From positions 1 through 19,808 of the forward strand of contig JAAXUD010000005.1 in assembly GCA_013336205.1 (NCBI GenBank): a stretch of 19,808 nucleotides of DNA. Direction: 5' to 3'. Within the stretch, counting starts at the first letter, position 1, and each line of letters begins with the position of its first letter. Positions 1 to 8,531 of this stretch are shown here, in pieces. The translations under genes and the position numbers were made by a program. The stretch comes from Lentimicrobium sp. (GTDB taxonomy: Bacteria; Bacteroidota; Bacteroidia; Bacteroidales; Lentimicrobiaceae). The notes beneath the pieces are model-generated. The model was given only the letters and a program-made list of their open reading frames with translations, made no database searches and was not told the DNA's origin.

Positions 1-38
1 GGCAGAATTAAAGTCTGTGAAAAAAAACGGGCTTATAA

Positions 39-70
39 TTTGCGTTTAGAGCTGGTATTTAGTACCTTAG
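39..70 (+). promoter_or_regulatory. Predicted Bacteroidota-type promoter of the first T9SS cargo gene
   Basis: TTTG at 39-42 is followed after 20 bases by TACCTTAG at 63-70. This fits the Bacteroidota pattern TTTG-N19-21-TAnnTTTG with one mismatch in the -7 box. Transcription would begin near 77, leaving a leader of about 35 bases. The leader resembles that of the next paralogue: both contain TAGATTC and an A-rich run just before the ATG. Nothing else can be supported in bases 1-38. Confidence 0.5.
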
Positions 71-112
71 TAGATTCCAAATTCAGTTATAAACCTTAAA
101 AAAATTAAGCCA

Positions 113-2113
113 ATGAAAAAACTTTTACTATTCACTTCTGCTTTGCTGATTAGTGCTGGTTTGTCGGCTCAAAAAAGTCTTGCCAAAGCAAAACATGGAT
201 TTCCTGTTGCTTCGCAAAAACTTTACAGTATTGACGAAGCAAGGCTGGTAAAAACACCTGCTAATGTAGCAGCCCCTTATCGCCCGTATTATAAGGCTAC
301 TGCTGATATTACTGTTGTTAGTATTGGCAATGCAGCCAATGCATATGGCTTATACAATGGCGGTCGTACCGCATTGTGGGCTGACCCCAATCTTAATACT
401 ATTGCATTTTCTCATCGTATGCTGCCTACTCCGGGTTCAGGATATCTGGCTTATGATGTATCCAAAGATGGCGGGAATACCTGGTTAATCAATAACCAGA
501 TTTTTAATCCGACTGCCGGTGGAACTGCCAATGCCCGCTATCCGCAAGGAGTAATATATAATCCAGCAGGTAATACAAATCCTGATGCGGCATATATGTC
601 GGTTTTTGCACCTACCCTTGATGGGAGTAATACTGAACCCGGCAGTTGGGGAGGATATGCCGGCGCTACTGTAAAATTTGACGGAACCGGTGTTTCGCAG
701 ATTGGCTGGCCTTCAGTTCCTCCGATCAGACAAAATGTTCCCGATGGAATGACGCTGAATCCTGTAACCGGTGATGTTTTTGTTATTGACCATTCTATGA
801 TTGGAGGACTTGGTAATCAATACGTTGATACACTGGTTATTACCAGAGGTATCTTTAATAGTGGAACCGGAGCCTACGATTACGAGCAAAGCCTGCTTTA
901 TGCCCCTGTAAACGCTTACGGCACAGCAATTTCCGATAATAAAGTAGCCTTTGCTCCCGATGGAATGACAGGATATATATTAACGCTCAGCGATAACGGA
1001 GAAGATCCCTTTGCCACTGAAAGTGCATTTTATCCAATTTTGTATAAAACTACCGATGGTGGAGTTACCTGGGATGAAGATCCCATCGTAGTACCCCTTG
1101 GTGGATCTGAAGGATTACCGGGTATTATTTATGGTCTGATGGATGATGCCCAGTGGCTTGAATTCTGGGGCGATCCTGTTCCTGAAAGGGAAGAGATTAT
1201 CTTTACCACCGCATTCACCAGCGATTTTGCTGTTGATTTCAATGGTAATCCTGTTATTAATGTTGTTATTGGTGTTTCAGGTATTCATAGCGAAACACCT
1301 CAAGCCTATTCTATACTCTCATCAGGTGGTTTCATTGCTTCGTATAATATCTTCTCACAAGATGGCGGCGAAACTTGGATAGCACAGAAACTAGGCACTA
1401 ATCTTAAGACATTCAGGGGTCATTGGGGCCTTCCTGATCCTGAAGGAATTGATGAAGACAATCGTTCACAGCTCACTTCTACACCTGATGGTACAAAAAT
1501 GTTTTTTTCATGGCTTGATACTGATTTAGGAGGTGTGGAAGATAACGTACAGCCGGATATTTATTGTGTAGGATGGGATGTAGTAAACAATACTTACACA
1601 GATGCAGATGATGCAACAGAAGCAATTGACGCGGTTAATGTTACTTACCTTTCCGATGCCTGGCTTCAGGCATATATGAGCACCGCAGCAAACCAATGCT
1701 TCACTTCCGGTACTGATTATATTATTCCATTTGTTTACCAGGCTTTGGATGAGACCCTCAATCCAGATCTTCCGGTTCAGTACAAGTATATTAAGGATTT
1801 CAAGTTCAATGAAGCTGATTTCATTTATACAGGTATGACAAATCCGCCAACCGGATTAGCCGGAGTTTCTCAAAATTACCCGAATCCATTCAACGGTACG
1901 ACTCAGATTGATGTTAATCTTATAAATCCTTCCTCCATCAGACTGGAAGTTTTTGATCTTGCAGGCCGCCTGGTGTATGAAATTCCTGCTTTTTTTGCCG
2001 GTTCAGGCAGTCATTCTTTGCACCTGGATGCTTCATATTTTAATCCGGGCATTTATATTTATTCTGTAACTACCAATGAACTAATAAGCAGTCGAAAAAT
2101 GATTGTCAGGTAA
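113..2113 (+). CDS. Secreted sialidase-fold (Asp-box) protein with T9SS type A sorting domain, copy A
   Basis: A 666-residue exported protein. Residues 1-20 are a signal peptide (MKK, hydrophobic run, cleavage after SAQ). Three Asp-box motifs (S/T-x-D-x-G-x-T-W), typical of sialidase-like beta-propellers, lie at about 117-124, 313-320 and 415-422. The C-terminal 80 residues form a T9SS type A sorting domain: SQNYPNPF at 586-593, a GIYIYSV strand near 646, and a basic end RKMIVR. By family knowledge it should cross the outer membrane through the PorSS machinery and be anchored or released at the surface. No FRIP motif or sialidase Arg triad is recognisable, so I infer a non-catalytic or unknown role, perhaps adhesion or glycan binding. 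It is about 85-90% identical to the next gene up to the sorting domain. It has its own promoter and terminator. The start is fixed by the signal peptide. Confidence 0.9.
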   Translation: MKKLLLFTSALLISAGLSAQKSLAKAKHGFPVASQKLYSIDEARLVKTPANVAAPYRPYYKATADITVVSIGNAANAYGLYNGGRTALWADPNLNTIAFSHRMLPTPGSGYLAYDVSKDGGNTWLINNQIFNPTAGGTANARYPQGVIYNPAGNTNPDAAYMSVFAPTLDGSNTEPGSWGGYAGATVKFDGTGVSQIGWPSVPPIRQNVPDGMTLNPVTGDVFVIDHSMIGGLGNQYVDTLVITRGIFNSGTGAYDYEQSLLYAPVNAYGTAISDNKVAFAPDGMTGYILTLSDNGEDPFATESAFYPILYKTTDGGVTWDEDPIVVPLGGSEGLPGIIYGLMDDAQWLEFWGDPVPEREEIIFTTAFTSDFAVDFNGNPVINVVIGVSGIHSETPQAYSILSSGGFIASYNIFSQDGGETWIAQKLGTNLKTFRGHWGLPDPEGIDEDNRSQLTSTPDGTKMFFSWLDTDLGGVEDNVQPDIYCVGWDVVNNTYTDADDATEAIDAVNVTYLSDAWLQAYMSTAANQCFTSGTDYIIPFVYQALDETLNPDLPVQYKYIKDFKFNEADFIYTGMTNPPTGLAGVSQNYPNPFNGTTQIDVNLINPSSIRLEVFDLAGRLVYEIPAFFAGSGSHSLHLDASYFNPGIYIYSVTTNELISSRKMIVR

Positions 2114-2134
2114 TGTTCTTATTAGTAATAACTT

Positions 2135-2163
2135 AGCCCATGGATTATTCCATGGGCTTTTTT
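2135..2163 (+). terminator. Rho-independent terminator after copy A
   Basis: A perfect 9-bp stem, AGCCCATGG (2135-2143) with CCATGGGCT (2150-2158), closes a 6-base loop and is followed by a T run to 2163. It lies 21 bases after the stop codon. Confidence 0.85.
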
Positions 2164-2266
2164 GTATTCCATTTTTGGTTCAGTAGTACAGCAGGAATGC
2201 TACTTGCAAAGTGAAATTTTTATAATAATTTCTTTCATAACAATTATTTACAGGTCTAATATTTTC

Positions 2267-2274
2267 TATTTTTG
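2267..2274 (+). promoter_or_regulatory. Bacteroidota -7 box TATTTTTG of copy A'
   Basis: TATTTTTG matches TAnnTTTG exactly, 38 bases before the ATG at 2313. The -33 region is weak (only TTA near 2244-2246). Together with the terminator at 2135-2163, this makes the second paralogue an independent transcription unit. Confidence 0.55.
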
Positions 2275-2312
2275 TTGTGATAGATTCTTTTCTTTAACCC
2301 AAATTTAAACCA

Positions 2313-4304
2313 ATGAAAAAACTCTTACTATTCACATCTGCTTTGCTGATAAGTGCTGGTTTGTCGGCTCAGAAGAGTCCGGCAAAAGCAAAACTTGGAT
2401 TTCCTATTGCCTCGCAAAAATTGTACAGTATTGATGAAGCAAGCCTGGTAAAAACCCCTGCGACTGTAGCAGTCTCTTATCGCCCGGCTTTTAAAGCTAC
2501 AACTGATATTACTGTTGTTGATCTTGGTAATGCTGCCAATGCCTATGGTTTGTACAATGGTGGTCGTACCGTTTTGTGGGCTGACCAAAATCTGAATACT
2601 GTTGCATTTGCGCATCGTATGACTGCTTCCCCAGGCTCGGGTTACCTTGCGTATGATATTTCCAAAGATGGCGGGAATACCTGGTTAAACAACAACCAGA
2701 TTTTTAACCCGACCGCCGGTGGAACTGCTGTTGCCCGTTACCCGCAGGGAGTAATCTATAATCCGGCAGGTAATACAAATCCTGATGCAGCTTATATGTC
2801 GGTTTTTGCACCTACCCTTGATGGTAGTAATACTGAACCTGGTAGCTGGGGCGGATATGCCGGTGCTACTATAAAACTTGACGGAACCGGTGTTTCACAG
2901 ATTGGCTGGCCTTCAGATCCTCCGGTCAGGCAGAATGTTCCGGATGGAATGACCCTCAATCCTGTAACCGGTGATGTTTTTGTTATTGACCATTCAATGA
3001 TTGGAGGACTTGGTAATCAATACGTTGATACCCTGGTTATTACAAGGGGTATCTTTAACAGTGGAACCGGCGCTTACGATTACGAGCAAAGTTTACTTTA
3101 TGCGCCTGTAAACACTTACGGTACTGCAGTCTCTGATAATAAAATAGCCTTCGCTCCCGATGGAATGACGGGGTATATATTAACACTCAGCGATAACGGA
3201 GAAGATCTTTTTGCTACTGAAAGTGCATATTATCCTATTCTATACAAAACTACAGATGGCGGAGTTACCTGGGATGAAGATCCAATCGTAGTTCCCCTTG
3301 GTGGACCTGACGGATTGCCAGGTGTTGTTTATGGTCTGATGGACGATGCCCAGTGGCTTGAATTCTGGGGCGATCCTGTTCCTGCCAGAGATGAGATTGT
3401 CTTTACTACCGCATTTACCAGCGACTTTGCCGTTGATTTCAATGGCAACCCTGTTATTAATGTAGTTATTGGTGTTTCAGGTGTTCATGGCTCAACGCCT
3501 ACTGCATATTCAATTCTCTCCTCAGGCGGTTATATTGGTTCCTACAATATCTTCTCACAAGATGGTGGCGAAACCTGGATTGCACAGAAAATTGGCACCA
3601 ATCTGAAGACTTTCCGTGGCGAATGGGGTGGTACCGAAGGCATTTCGGAAGATAACCGTTCACAGATCACTTCTACACCTGATGGTACAAAAATGTTCTT
3701 CTCATGGATTGATACCGATTTTGAAGGCCAGGAAGATAATCTGCAGCCGGATATTTATTGTGTAGGCTGGGATGTAGTTAACAATACTTACACCGATGCA
3801 GATATTTCTACAGAAGCAATTGATGCGGTTAATGTTACTTTCCTTTCCGACGGATGGCTTCAGGCGTTCATGGGGACTGCCTCTAATTATTGCTTTACTT
3901 CAGGATCTGACTATATTATTCCTTTCGTTTATCAGGCAATGGATCCACTTGATCCGGCTCTTCCTGTTCAGTACAAGTATATCAAGGATTTCAAGTTTAA
4001 CGAAGCTGATTTCATTTTTACAGGCGTTAATAATCCGGCAACTGGCTTAGCCAGCGTTTCCCAGAACTATCCAAACCCGTTCAGCGGAATATCACAGGTT
4101 GATGTTAACCTCACAGCTTCAGCAGTTGTAAGCCTGGAGGTTTATAACCTGGTTGGTCAGAAAGTTTACGAACTGCCTTCACGCAATCTGCCTGCCGGCG
4201 CTCACTCACTTACATTAAATGTTGCAAACCTTAAGGCCGGCATTTATACTTATTCAGTGATTGCCAACGACAATCGCATAACCAGGAAAATGGTTGTCAG
4301 GTAA
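2313..4304 (+). CDS. Secreted sialidase-fold (Asp-box) protein with T9SS type A sorting domain, copy A'
   Basis: A 663-residue tandem paralogue of the preceding gene. The signal peptide (MKKLLLFTSALLISAGLSAQ) is identical. Asp boxes are at about 117, 313 and 415, and the sorting domain begins at SQNYPNPF (583). The central part, about residues 110-400, is nearly the same as copy A at both protein and DNA level. The loop after FRG (residue 435) is two residues shorter, and the segment after FVYQA is one shorter. After about residue 593, identity to copy A drops to roughly 44% by hand count. There the protein is at least as close to the fourth gene of the array (about 50%, with the shared NRITRKM/ERITRKM ending). 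The role is inferred to be surface binding, as for copy A. The two copies may have diverged in specificity or in surface display. Confidence 0.9.
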   Translation: MKKLLLFTSALLISAGLSAQKSPAKAKLGFPIASQKLYSIDEASLVKTPATVAVSYRPAFKATTDITVVDLGNAANAYGLYNGGRTVLWADQNLNTVAFAHRMTASPGSGYLAYDISKDGGNTWLNNNQIFNPTAGGTAVARYPQGVIYNPAGNTNPDAAYMSVFAPTLDGSNTEPGSWGGYAGATIKLDGTGVSQIGWPSDPPVRQNVPDGMTLNPVTGDVFVIDHSMIGGLGNQYVDTLVITRGIFNSGTGAYDYEQSLLYAPVNTYGTAVSDNKIAFAPDGMTGYILTLSDNGEDLFATESAYYPILYKTTDGGVTWDEDPIVVPLGGPDGLPGVVYGLMDDAQWLEFWGDPVPARDEIVFTTAFTSDFAVDFNGNPVINVVIGVSGVHGSTPTAYSILSSGGYIGSYNIFSQDGGETWIAQKIGTNLKTFRGEWGGTEGISEDNRSQITSTPDGTKMFFSWIDTDFEGQEDNLQPDIYCVGWDVVNNTYTDADISTEAIDAVNVTFLSDGWLQAFMGTASNYCFTSGSDYIIPFVYQAMDPLDPALPVQYKYIKDFKFNEADFIFTGVNNPATGLASVSQNYPNPFSGISQVDVNLTASAVVSLEVYNLVGQKVYELPSRNLPAGAHSLTLNVANLKAGIYTYSVIANDNRITRKMVVR

Positions 4305-4344
4305 TTTAACACTTGCCCAAATTTTTCCTAAGTTTATTGAAAGG

Positions 4345-4372
4345 CCTGCAGTTTTTCTGCAGGTTTTTTTTT
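4345..4372 (+). terminator. Rho-independent terminator after copy A'
   Basis: The stem CCTGCAG (4345-4351) with CTGCAGG (4357-4363) closes a TTTTT loop. A nine-T run (4364-4372) follows. Confidence 0.85.
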
Positions 4373-4456
4373 GTTTTTACAAAACACTACATATGACTTA
4401 TTTACAGCCTGCTAAATGGTTAAATTTTGTTAAACATCAGATGTTTTTTTTCAAAA

Positions 4457-4488
4457 TTGTGATTCAATTAATAATTTATTTAGTTTTG
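4457..4488 (+). promoter_or_regulatory. Predicted promoter of copy B
   Basis: TTG at 4457-4459 is followed after 21 bases by TAGTTTTG (4481-4488), an exact match to TAnnTTTG. Transcription is expected to start near 4495. This leaves a leader of about 33 bases before the ATG at 4528, and only about 9 bases before the alternative ATG at 4504. Confidence 0.6.
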
Positions 4489-4527
4489 TGGTGAGAGAAT
4501 CATATGTTTCACCCAAACCCAATACTC

Positions 4528-6402
4528 ATGAAAAAATTAGTACTCTTTACTTTGGCTTTGGCTTTAAGTGCAGGTGTTATGGCACAGCAAGCCCGTATTA
4601 AAACGACTAAATCAATGCAGAATATTGCCATTGAAAAACTCGCTGCTATTGACGAAACCTCTAATCTGCAAACTATAGTAAATCCTTATGTTCATTCAAG
4701 GATTGTACCAACCGAAGCAGAAATCGGAGGAACTGTTTACGATCTTCAGTCCAATGGATCCAGCCCATCAAACCGTATTGAATTATTCAGTGATGGTACC
4801 ATCGGTACTACCTGGACACGCGGAACAGGCCCAACTACTTACGCAGACCGTGGAACCGGTTATAACTATTTCAATGGTGCCGATTGGGGTCCAGCACCTA
4901 CCAACAGGGTAGAGGTTGCCCGTTCAGGTTGGCCTGCCTATACTGCCTGTGGTCCTGAAGGCGAAGCTTTTGTTTCACATATTTCAGGAACTGCTGGTCT
5001 TACTTTTGTAAAAAGAGCTACCAAAGGAACCGGTGCCTGGACTGAAACTGTTATTGCCGCTCCTTCAGGAGCCAGCGGTTTACTTTGGCCACGTATGGTT
5101 GCCAGCGGACCAGATAACAACATCCTTCATGTATTTGCTTTAACAGCCCCTGTTGCAAACGGTGGAACTGTTTATAACGGACAGGATGGTGCTGTTGTTT
5201 ATGCCCGTTCAACTGATGCCGGCGCAACCTGGTCAACTCCTGAAGTACTGGATGGTATGGGTGCTGATTATTACGTTGCTTTTGGTGGTGACAGCTATTC
5301 ACTTAGTGCAAAAGGTGATAATGTAGCTTTCCTGTTAACTGACAACTGGACAGACTTATTTGCCTATAAATCAAATGATAATGGTGAAAACTGGGAAAAA
5401 GTTCTTATTTGGGAACACCCTATTCCAATGTGGAATAACACACCTTCAATTGATACTATTTATTGCCCCGATGGTGCAGGACATGCCACTTTCGATACCG
5501 ACAACAAAATGCATGTGGTGTTTGGTGTAAACAGAGGTTTATTTGAAGATGGTGACACAGCGCCAAGCTGGTTCCCGTTTGTTGACGGTCTTGCCTACTG
5601 GAATGAAAGTATGGATACCTGGACAGGTGGAGATCAGGCCAATGTTTTGAATCCGGATGCTCTTTACGAAGAAGGCGCATTGGTTGGTTATATGATTGAT
5701 ATCAACAACAACGGAAGTCTTGATTGGGTAGGTACAGATATAGCCAATATTGGTCTTTATTATGTTTCACCTTCTAGTCTTGCACAAATTGTAATTGATG
5801 AGCAGAACCAGGTATTTGTTGTGTTTACTTCTATTACTGAAGGTTACGACAACGGTTCACAACAATACAGGCATCTGTGGGTACGTACATCACCTGATGG
5901 CGGAACAACCTGGGGAGATTTTATTCACCTTTCAGAAGATATTATCCATATCCTTGACGAGTGTGTATTCCCATCTGCAGCAACTTTAACAGATGACAAT
6001 ATTCACGTTATTTACCAGGCTGACTCAGAACCAGGACTTGCAGTTCGTGGTGATGAAGATGCTCCGGGTGAGAACATCTATTACTACATGCAAATCTCTA
6101 AAGATGTAGTTATCGGAGTTAATGAGGGTGGTGTAAAAGTTAAGGAAATGGTAGTTTCACAGAACTATCCTAACCCATCCAACGGAGCTACTTCAATTGA
6201 TGTTACCCTCGCTGGTAATTCAAGTGTTAGTGTTGAGGTTTATACCATTACCGGTCAGAAGGTTGCTGATAATTCTTATGGTAACTTTACAGAAGGCACA
6301 CACAGGATTGACCTGAACAGTGCTAATCTGAAATCAGGCATCTATTTCTACACTGTAAAAGCTGGTGAAAAATCAGTTACAGGAAAAATGACAATTCTCT
6401 AG
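4528..6402 (+). CDS. Secreted sialidase-fold (Asp-box) protein with T9SS type A sorting domain, copy B
   Basis: A 624-residue exported protein. The reading frame is open from an ATG at 4504, but the signal peptide MKKLVLFTLALALSAGVMAQ begins at 4528. The earlier ATG sits almost on the predicted transcription start, so 4528 is chosen. Asp boxes: S228-TDAGATW, S282-NDNGENW and S455-PDGGTTW. Residues 391-399 (DINNNGSLD) look like an EF-hand or dockerin-type calcium loop. A T9SS type A sorting domain starts at SQNYPNP (544) and ends GKMTIL. It shares most of its sequence with the next gene, including YADRGTGYNYFNGADWG, FPFVDG.AYWNE and GSQQYRHLW. It is only distantly like the A pair. The enzymatic or binding role is unknown; no sialidase catalytic signature was recognised. 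Confidence 0.9.
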   Translation: MKKLVLFTLALALSAGVMAQQARIKTTKSMQNIAIEKLAAIDETSNLQTIVNPYVHSRIVPTEAEIGGTVYDLQSNGSSPSNRIELFSDGTIGTTWTRGTGPTTYADRGTGYNYFNGADWGPAPTNRVEVARSGWPAYTACGPEGEAFVSHISGTAGLTFVKRATKGTGAWTETVIAAPSGASGLLWPRMVASGPDNNILHVFALTAPVANGGTVYNGQDGAVVYARSTDAGATWSTPEVLDGMGADYYVAFGGDSYSLSAKGDNVAFLLTDNWTDLFAYKSNDNGENWEKVLIWEHPIPMWNNTPSIDTIYCPDGAGHATFDTDNKMHVVFGVNRGLFEDGDTAPSWFPFVDGLAYWNESMDTWTGGDQANVLNPDALYEEGALVGYMIDINNNGSLDWVGTDIANIGLYYVSPSSLAQIVIDEQNQVFVVFTSITEGYDNGSQQYRHLWVRTSPDGGTTWGDFIHLSEDIIHILDECVFPSAATLTDDNIHVIYQADSEPGLAVRGDEDAPGENIYYYMQISKDVVIGVNEGGVKVKEMVVSQNYPNPSNGATSIDVTLAGNSSVSVEVYTITGQKVADNSYGNFTEGTHRIDLNSANLKSGIYFYTVKAGEKSVTGKMTIL

Positions 6403-6424
6403 TCATCATAATTTTTGAGACAGG

Positions 6425-6454
6425 AAAGGCAACCGGATCCGGTTGCCTTTTTTT
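6425..6454 (+). terminator. Rho-independent terminator after copy B
   Basis: A perfect 26-base palindrome (6425-6450) with arms AAAGGCAACCGGA and TCCGGTTGCCTTT runs into further T residues to 6454. Confidence 0.85.
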
Positions 6455-6490
6455 ATTTTTTAATATTCGTGGTTGCAATCAATAGTTTAT

Positions 6491-6498
6491 TAATTTTG
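6491..6498 (+). promoter_or_regulatory. Bacteroidota -7 box TAATTTTG of copy B'
   Basis: TAATTTTG matches TAnnTTTG exactly, 38 bases before the ATG at 6537, the same distance as in copy A'. The -33 element is poor: TTG at 6473-6475 is spaced only 15 bases away. The leader holds a small palindrome, TTTTGTT (6513-6519) with AACAAAA (6521-6527). Its meaning is unknown. Confidence 0.55.
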
Positions 6499-6536
6499 TC
6501 TATTATCAACAATTTTGTTTAACAAAACGCAAAACA

Positions 6537-8387
6537 ATGAAAAGACTTTTACTCTTAACCTGCATTATTTCGCTTGGAATTAGCGTGGTAGCCCAGGATT
6601 ATGTCCGGATGCCTAAACAATTGAAAGACATTGCTGCTCCTGATATGAAATCGGTTCGTGAAGCAGTTAATCCTGTTTCTCAGCCTGCAAATCCTTATGT
6701 AAGGACAGGCCGTGTGATCAATGAAACTGAACTTGGAAGTACTTTCTATGATTTGCAGTCGAATACCTCTGCTCCTGCAAATCGTTTCTATCGTTACGAA
6801 GATGGTACAATGGCAGCCGTATGGACCCGTGGTATGAATACCGCTGGTTATGCTGACAGAGGAACCGGATATAATTATTTTAATGGTGCCGATTGGGGAG
6901 CCGCTCCAACAGCCCGTATCGAAACTCAAAGAACAGGCTGGCCCACCTATGCCCCTCAGGGAACCGGTGAACTTGTTATAGCTCACCACAATACCGCTGG
7001 TTTGGTGGTTAGCCGCCGCGATACCCGTGGAAGTGGTCCATGGACAGAATCAATTCTGGCAGGCCCTGCCGGAGCAGTTGATATTTCATGGCCAAGAATG
7101 GTAAGCAGTGGCGAAGACAACCTGACAATAAACCTTCTTGCCATGACTTACGTGGCTTATCAGGATCAAGACCTGGCTATGCTCTATTACAGATCAACCG
7201 ATGGTGGTGCAACCTGGGATAAACAACATGAAGTTCTACCTGGCATGGGCTCAGATGAATATACCGGTTTCAGCGGTGATACTTATTCATGGGCAGATTC
7301 CAAAGGCGACACCATTGCATTTATTGTATGCGACAACTGGACTGACTTATTTGTTATGAAGTCACCTGACAATGGTGATACCTGGGAAAAAATTATGATC
7401 TGGGAACATCCTTATCCAATGTGGAATGGTACCGAAGCAACGGATACATTTTACTGTCCTGATGGTGCAGCACACCTTGCTTTTGACAAGACCGGTAAAC
7501 TTCATGTAGCTTTTGGTGTAAACAGGGCCATGATGGAAGAAGGTGCAACAGGACCAAGCTGGTTTCCATTTGTTGATGGCGTTGCCTACTGGAATGAAGA
7601 TATGGACCCATGGACCGGTGGTGATGTGAATGCACTGGATCCTGATGTGCTCTTTGAAAACGGCAACCTGATTGGCTGGATGCAGGATGTTAATGAAAAT
7701 GGCGAATTAGACCTTGTTGGTTTTGATGTAAGCAATATTGGGTTATATTACATTAGTCCTTCAAGTATGCCTCAGATCACCGTTGATGATGACAACCAGG
7801 TATTTGTTGTTTATTCAAGTCTTACCGAAGGTTTTGATAACGGAAGTCAGCAATACAGGCACCTGTGGTCAACCACTTCTCCTGATGGCGGAACTACCTG
7901 GGGTGAATTTAATGACCTGACAGGCGATATCCTCCATATTTTGGATGAATGTATATTCCCGACAATCGCCAATCGGACTGACGGTCAGGTTGTCCACCTG
8001 ATCTATCAGGCAGATACTGAGCCAGGACTGGCAATCAGAGGTGATGAAGATGCACCTAGCGAAAATATTTATTACCATTTGTCAGTTGATAAAGGTGATA
8101 TCGTGAAAGCTGGTAGCAAACCGGTGCCTTCATTCGAACTTTCACAGAACTATCCCAATCCGTTTACAGGTGAATCAATGGTTAGCCTGATGCTCAACAA
8201 AACATCTGTTGTAAGCCTGGAAGTCAATGATCTTCTCGGAAGAATGGTTTATCAGCTACCTGCTGCAAAAATGAATTCAGGCGTTAATACGCTGACCATT
8301 TCTGCCGATAACCTGAATCCGGGTGTTTATACCTATTCCGTTATTGTTAACGGCGAACGCATTACCCGTAAAATGATGGTTGAATAA
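6537..8387 (+). CDS. Secreted sialidase-fold (Asp-box) protein with T9SS type A sorting domain, copy B'
   Basis: A 616-residue paralogue of copy B. The signal peptide MKRLLLLTCIISLGISVVAQ covers residues 1-20. Asp boxes: S220-TDGGATW, S276-PDNGDTW and S448-PDGGTTW. A calcium-loop-like DVNENGELD lies at 384-392, at the same place as in copy B. The sorting domain begins at SQNYPNPF (536-543) and ends RITRKMMVE. Its C-terminal domain resembles copy A' (VVSLEV, GVYTYSV, RITRKM) more than it resembles its close body paralogue B (GIYFYTV, GKMTIL). Export through the Sec system and the T9SS follows from family knowledge. The molecular function is not evident from the sequence. Confidence 0.9.
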   Translation: MKRLLLLTCIISLGISVVAQDYVRMPKQLKDIAAPDMKSVREAVNPVSQPANPYVRTGRVINETELGSTFYDLQSNTSAPANRFYRYEDGTMAAVWTRGMNTAGYADRGTGYNYFNGADWGAAPTARIETQRTGWPTYAPQGTGELVIAHHNTAGLVVSRRDTRGSGPWTESILAGPAGAVDISWPRMVSSGEDNLTINLLAMTYVAYQDQDLAMLYYRSTDGGATWDKQHEVLPGMGSDEYTGFSGDTYSWADSKGDTIAFIVCDNWTDLFVMKSPDNGDTWEKIMIWEHPYPMWNGTEATDTFYCPDGAAHLAFDKTGKLHVAFGVNRAMMEEGATGPSWFPFVDGVAYWNEDMDPWTGGDVNALDPDVLFENGNLIGWMQDVNENGELDLVGFDVSNIGLYYISPSSMPQITVDDDNQVFVVYSSLTEGFDNGSQQYRHLWSTTSPDGGTTWGEFNDLTGDILHILDECIFPTIANRTDGQVVHLIYQADTEPGLAIRGDEDAPSENIYYHLSVDKGDIVKAGSKPVPSFELSQNYPNPFTGESMVSLMLNKTSVVSLEVNDLLGRMVYQLPAAKMNSGVNTLTISADNLNPGVYTYSVIVNGERITRKMMVE

Positions 8388-8410
8388 AATCATTGTTTAA
8401 TAATAAAAGA

Positions 8411-8461
8411 GGAGAGACGCGATGACCGTGGAGAGACGCGAGGCATCGCGTCTCTCCTTTT
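8411..8461 (+). repeat. Bistable GGAGAGACGCGATG hairpin, possible terminator of copy B'
   Basis: GGAGAGACGCGATG at 8411-8424 is fully complementary to CATCGCGTCTCTCC at 8444-8457. A second copy, GGAGAGACGCGA at 8430-8441, can instead pair with 8446-8457 around a GGCA loop. TTTT follows at 8458-8461. The position 24 bases past the stop codon, with the short T run, makes this a plausible terminator for copy B'. The repeated unit suggests a REP-like element. Confidence 0.6.
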
Positions 8462-8487
8462 GTATTTATTGATGGTCCGTTGAGACG

Positions 8488-8531
8488 CGATGGGCGTAGA
8501 GACGCGATGCATCGCGTCTCTACGCCCATCG
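8488..8531. repeat. Perfect 44-base palindrome with GAGACGCGATG core
   Basis: The arms 8488-8509 and 8510-8531 are exact reverse complements of 22 bases each, centred on TGCA. The inner part, GTAGAGACGCGATG, is a variant of the unit in the preceding hairpin. A further copy, GAGACGCGATGGG at 8482-8494, overlaps the left arm. Confidence 0.85.

Noticed and set aside
113..4304. True exo-sialidase activity for the Asp-box proteins
   Set aside because: Asp boxes occur in many non-sialidase propellers, and no FRIP motif or catalytic Arg/Tyr/Glu set was recognised.
4294..4494. A 66-codon + strand frame after copy A'
   Set aside because: It reads through the terminator hairpin at 4345-4372 and the promoter of copy B; its composition is typical of translated AT-rich non-coding DNA.
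6555..6989. A 144-codon minus-strand frame
   Set aside because: It lies wholly inside copy B', whose signal peptide and coding pattern are clear; a Ser/Ile-rich shadow translation.
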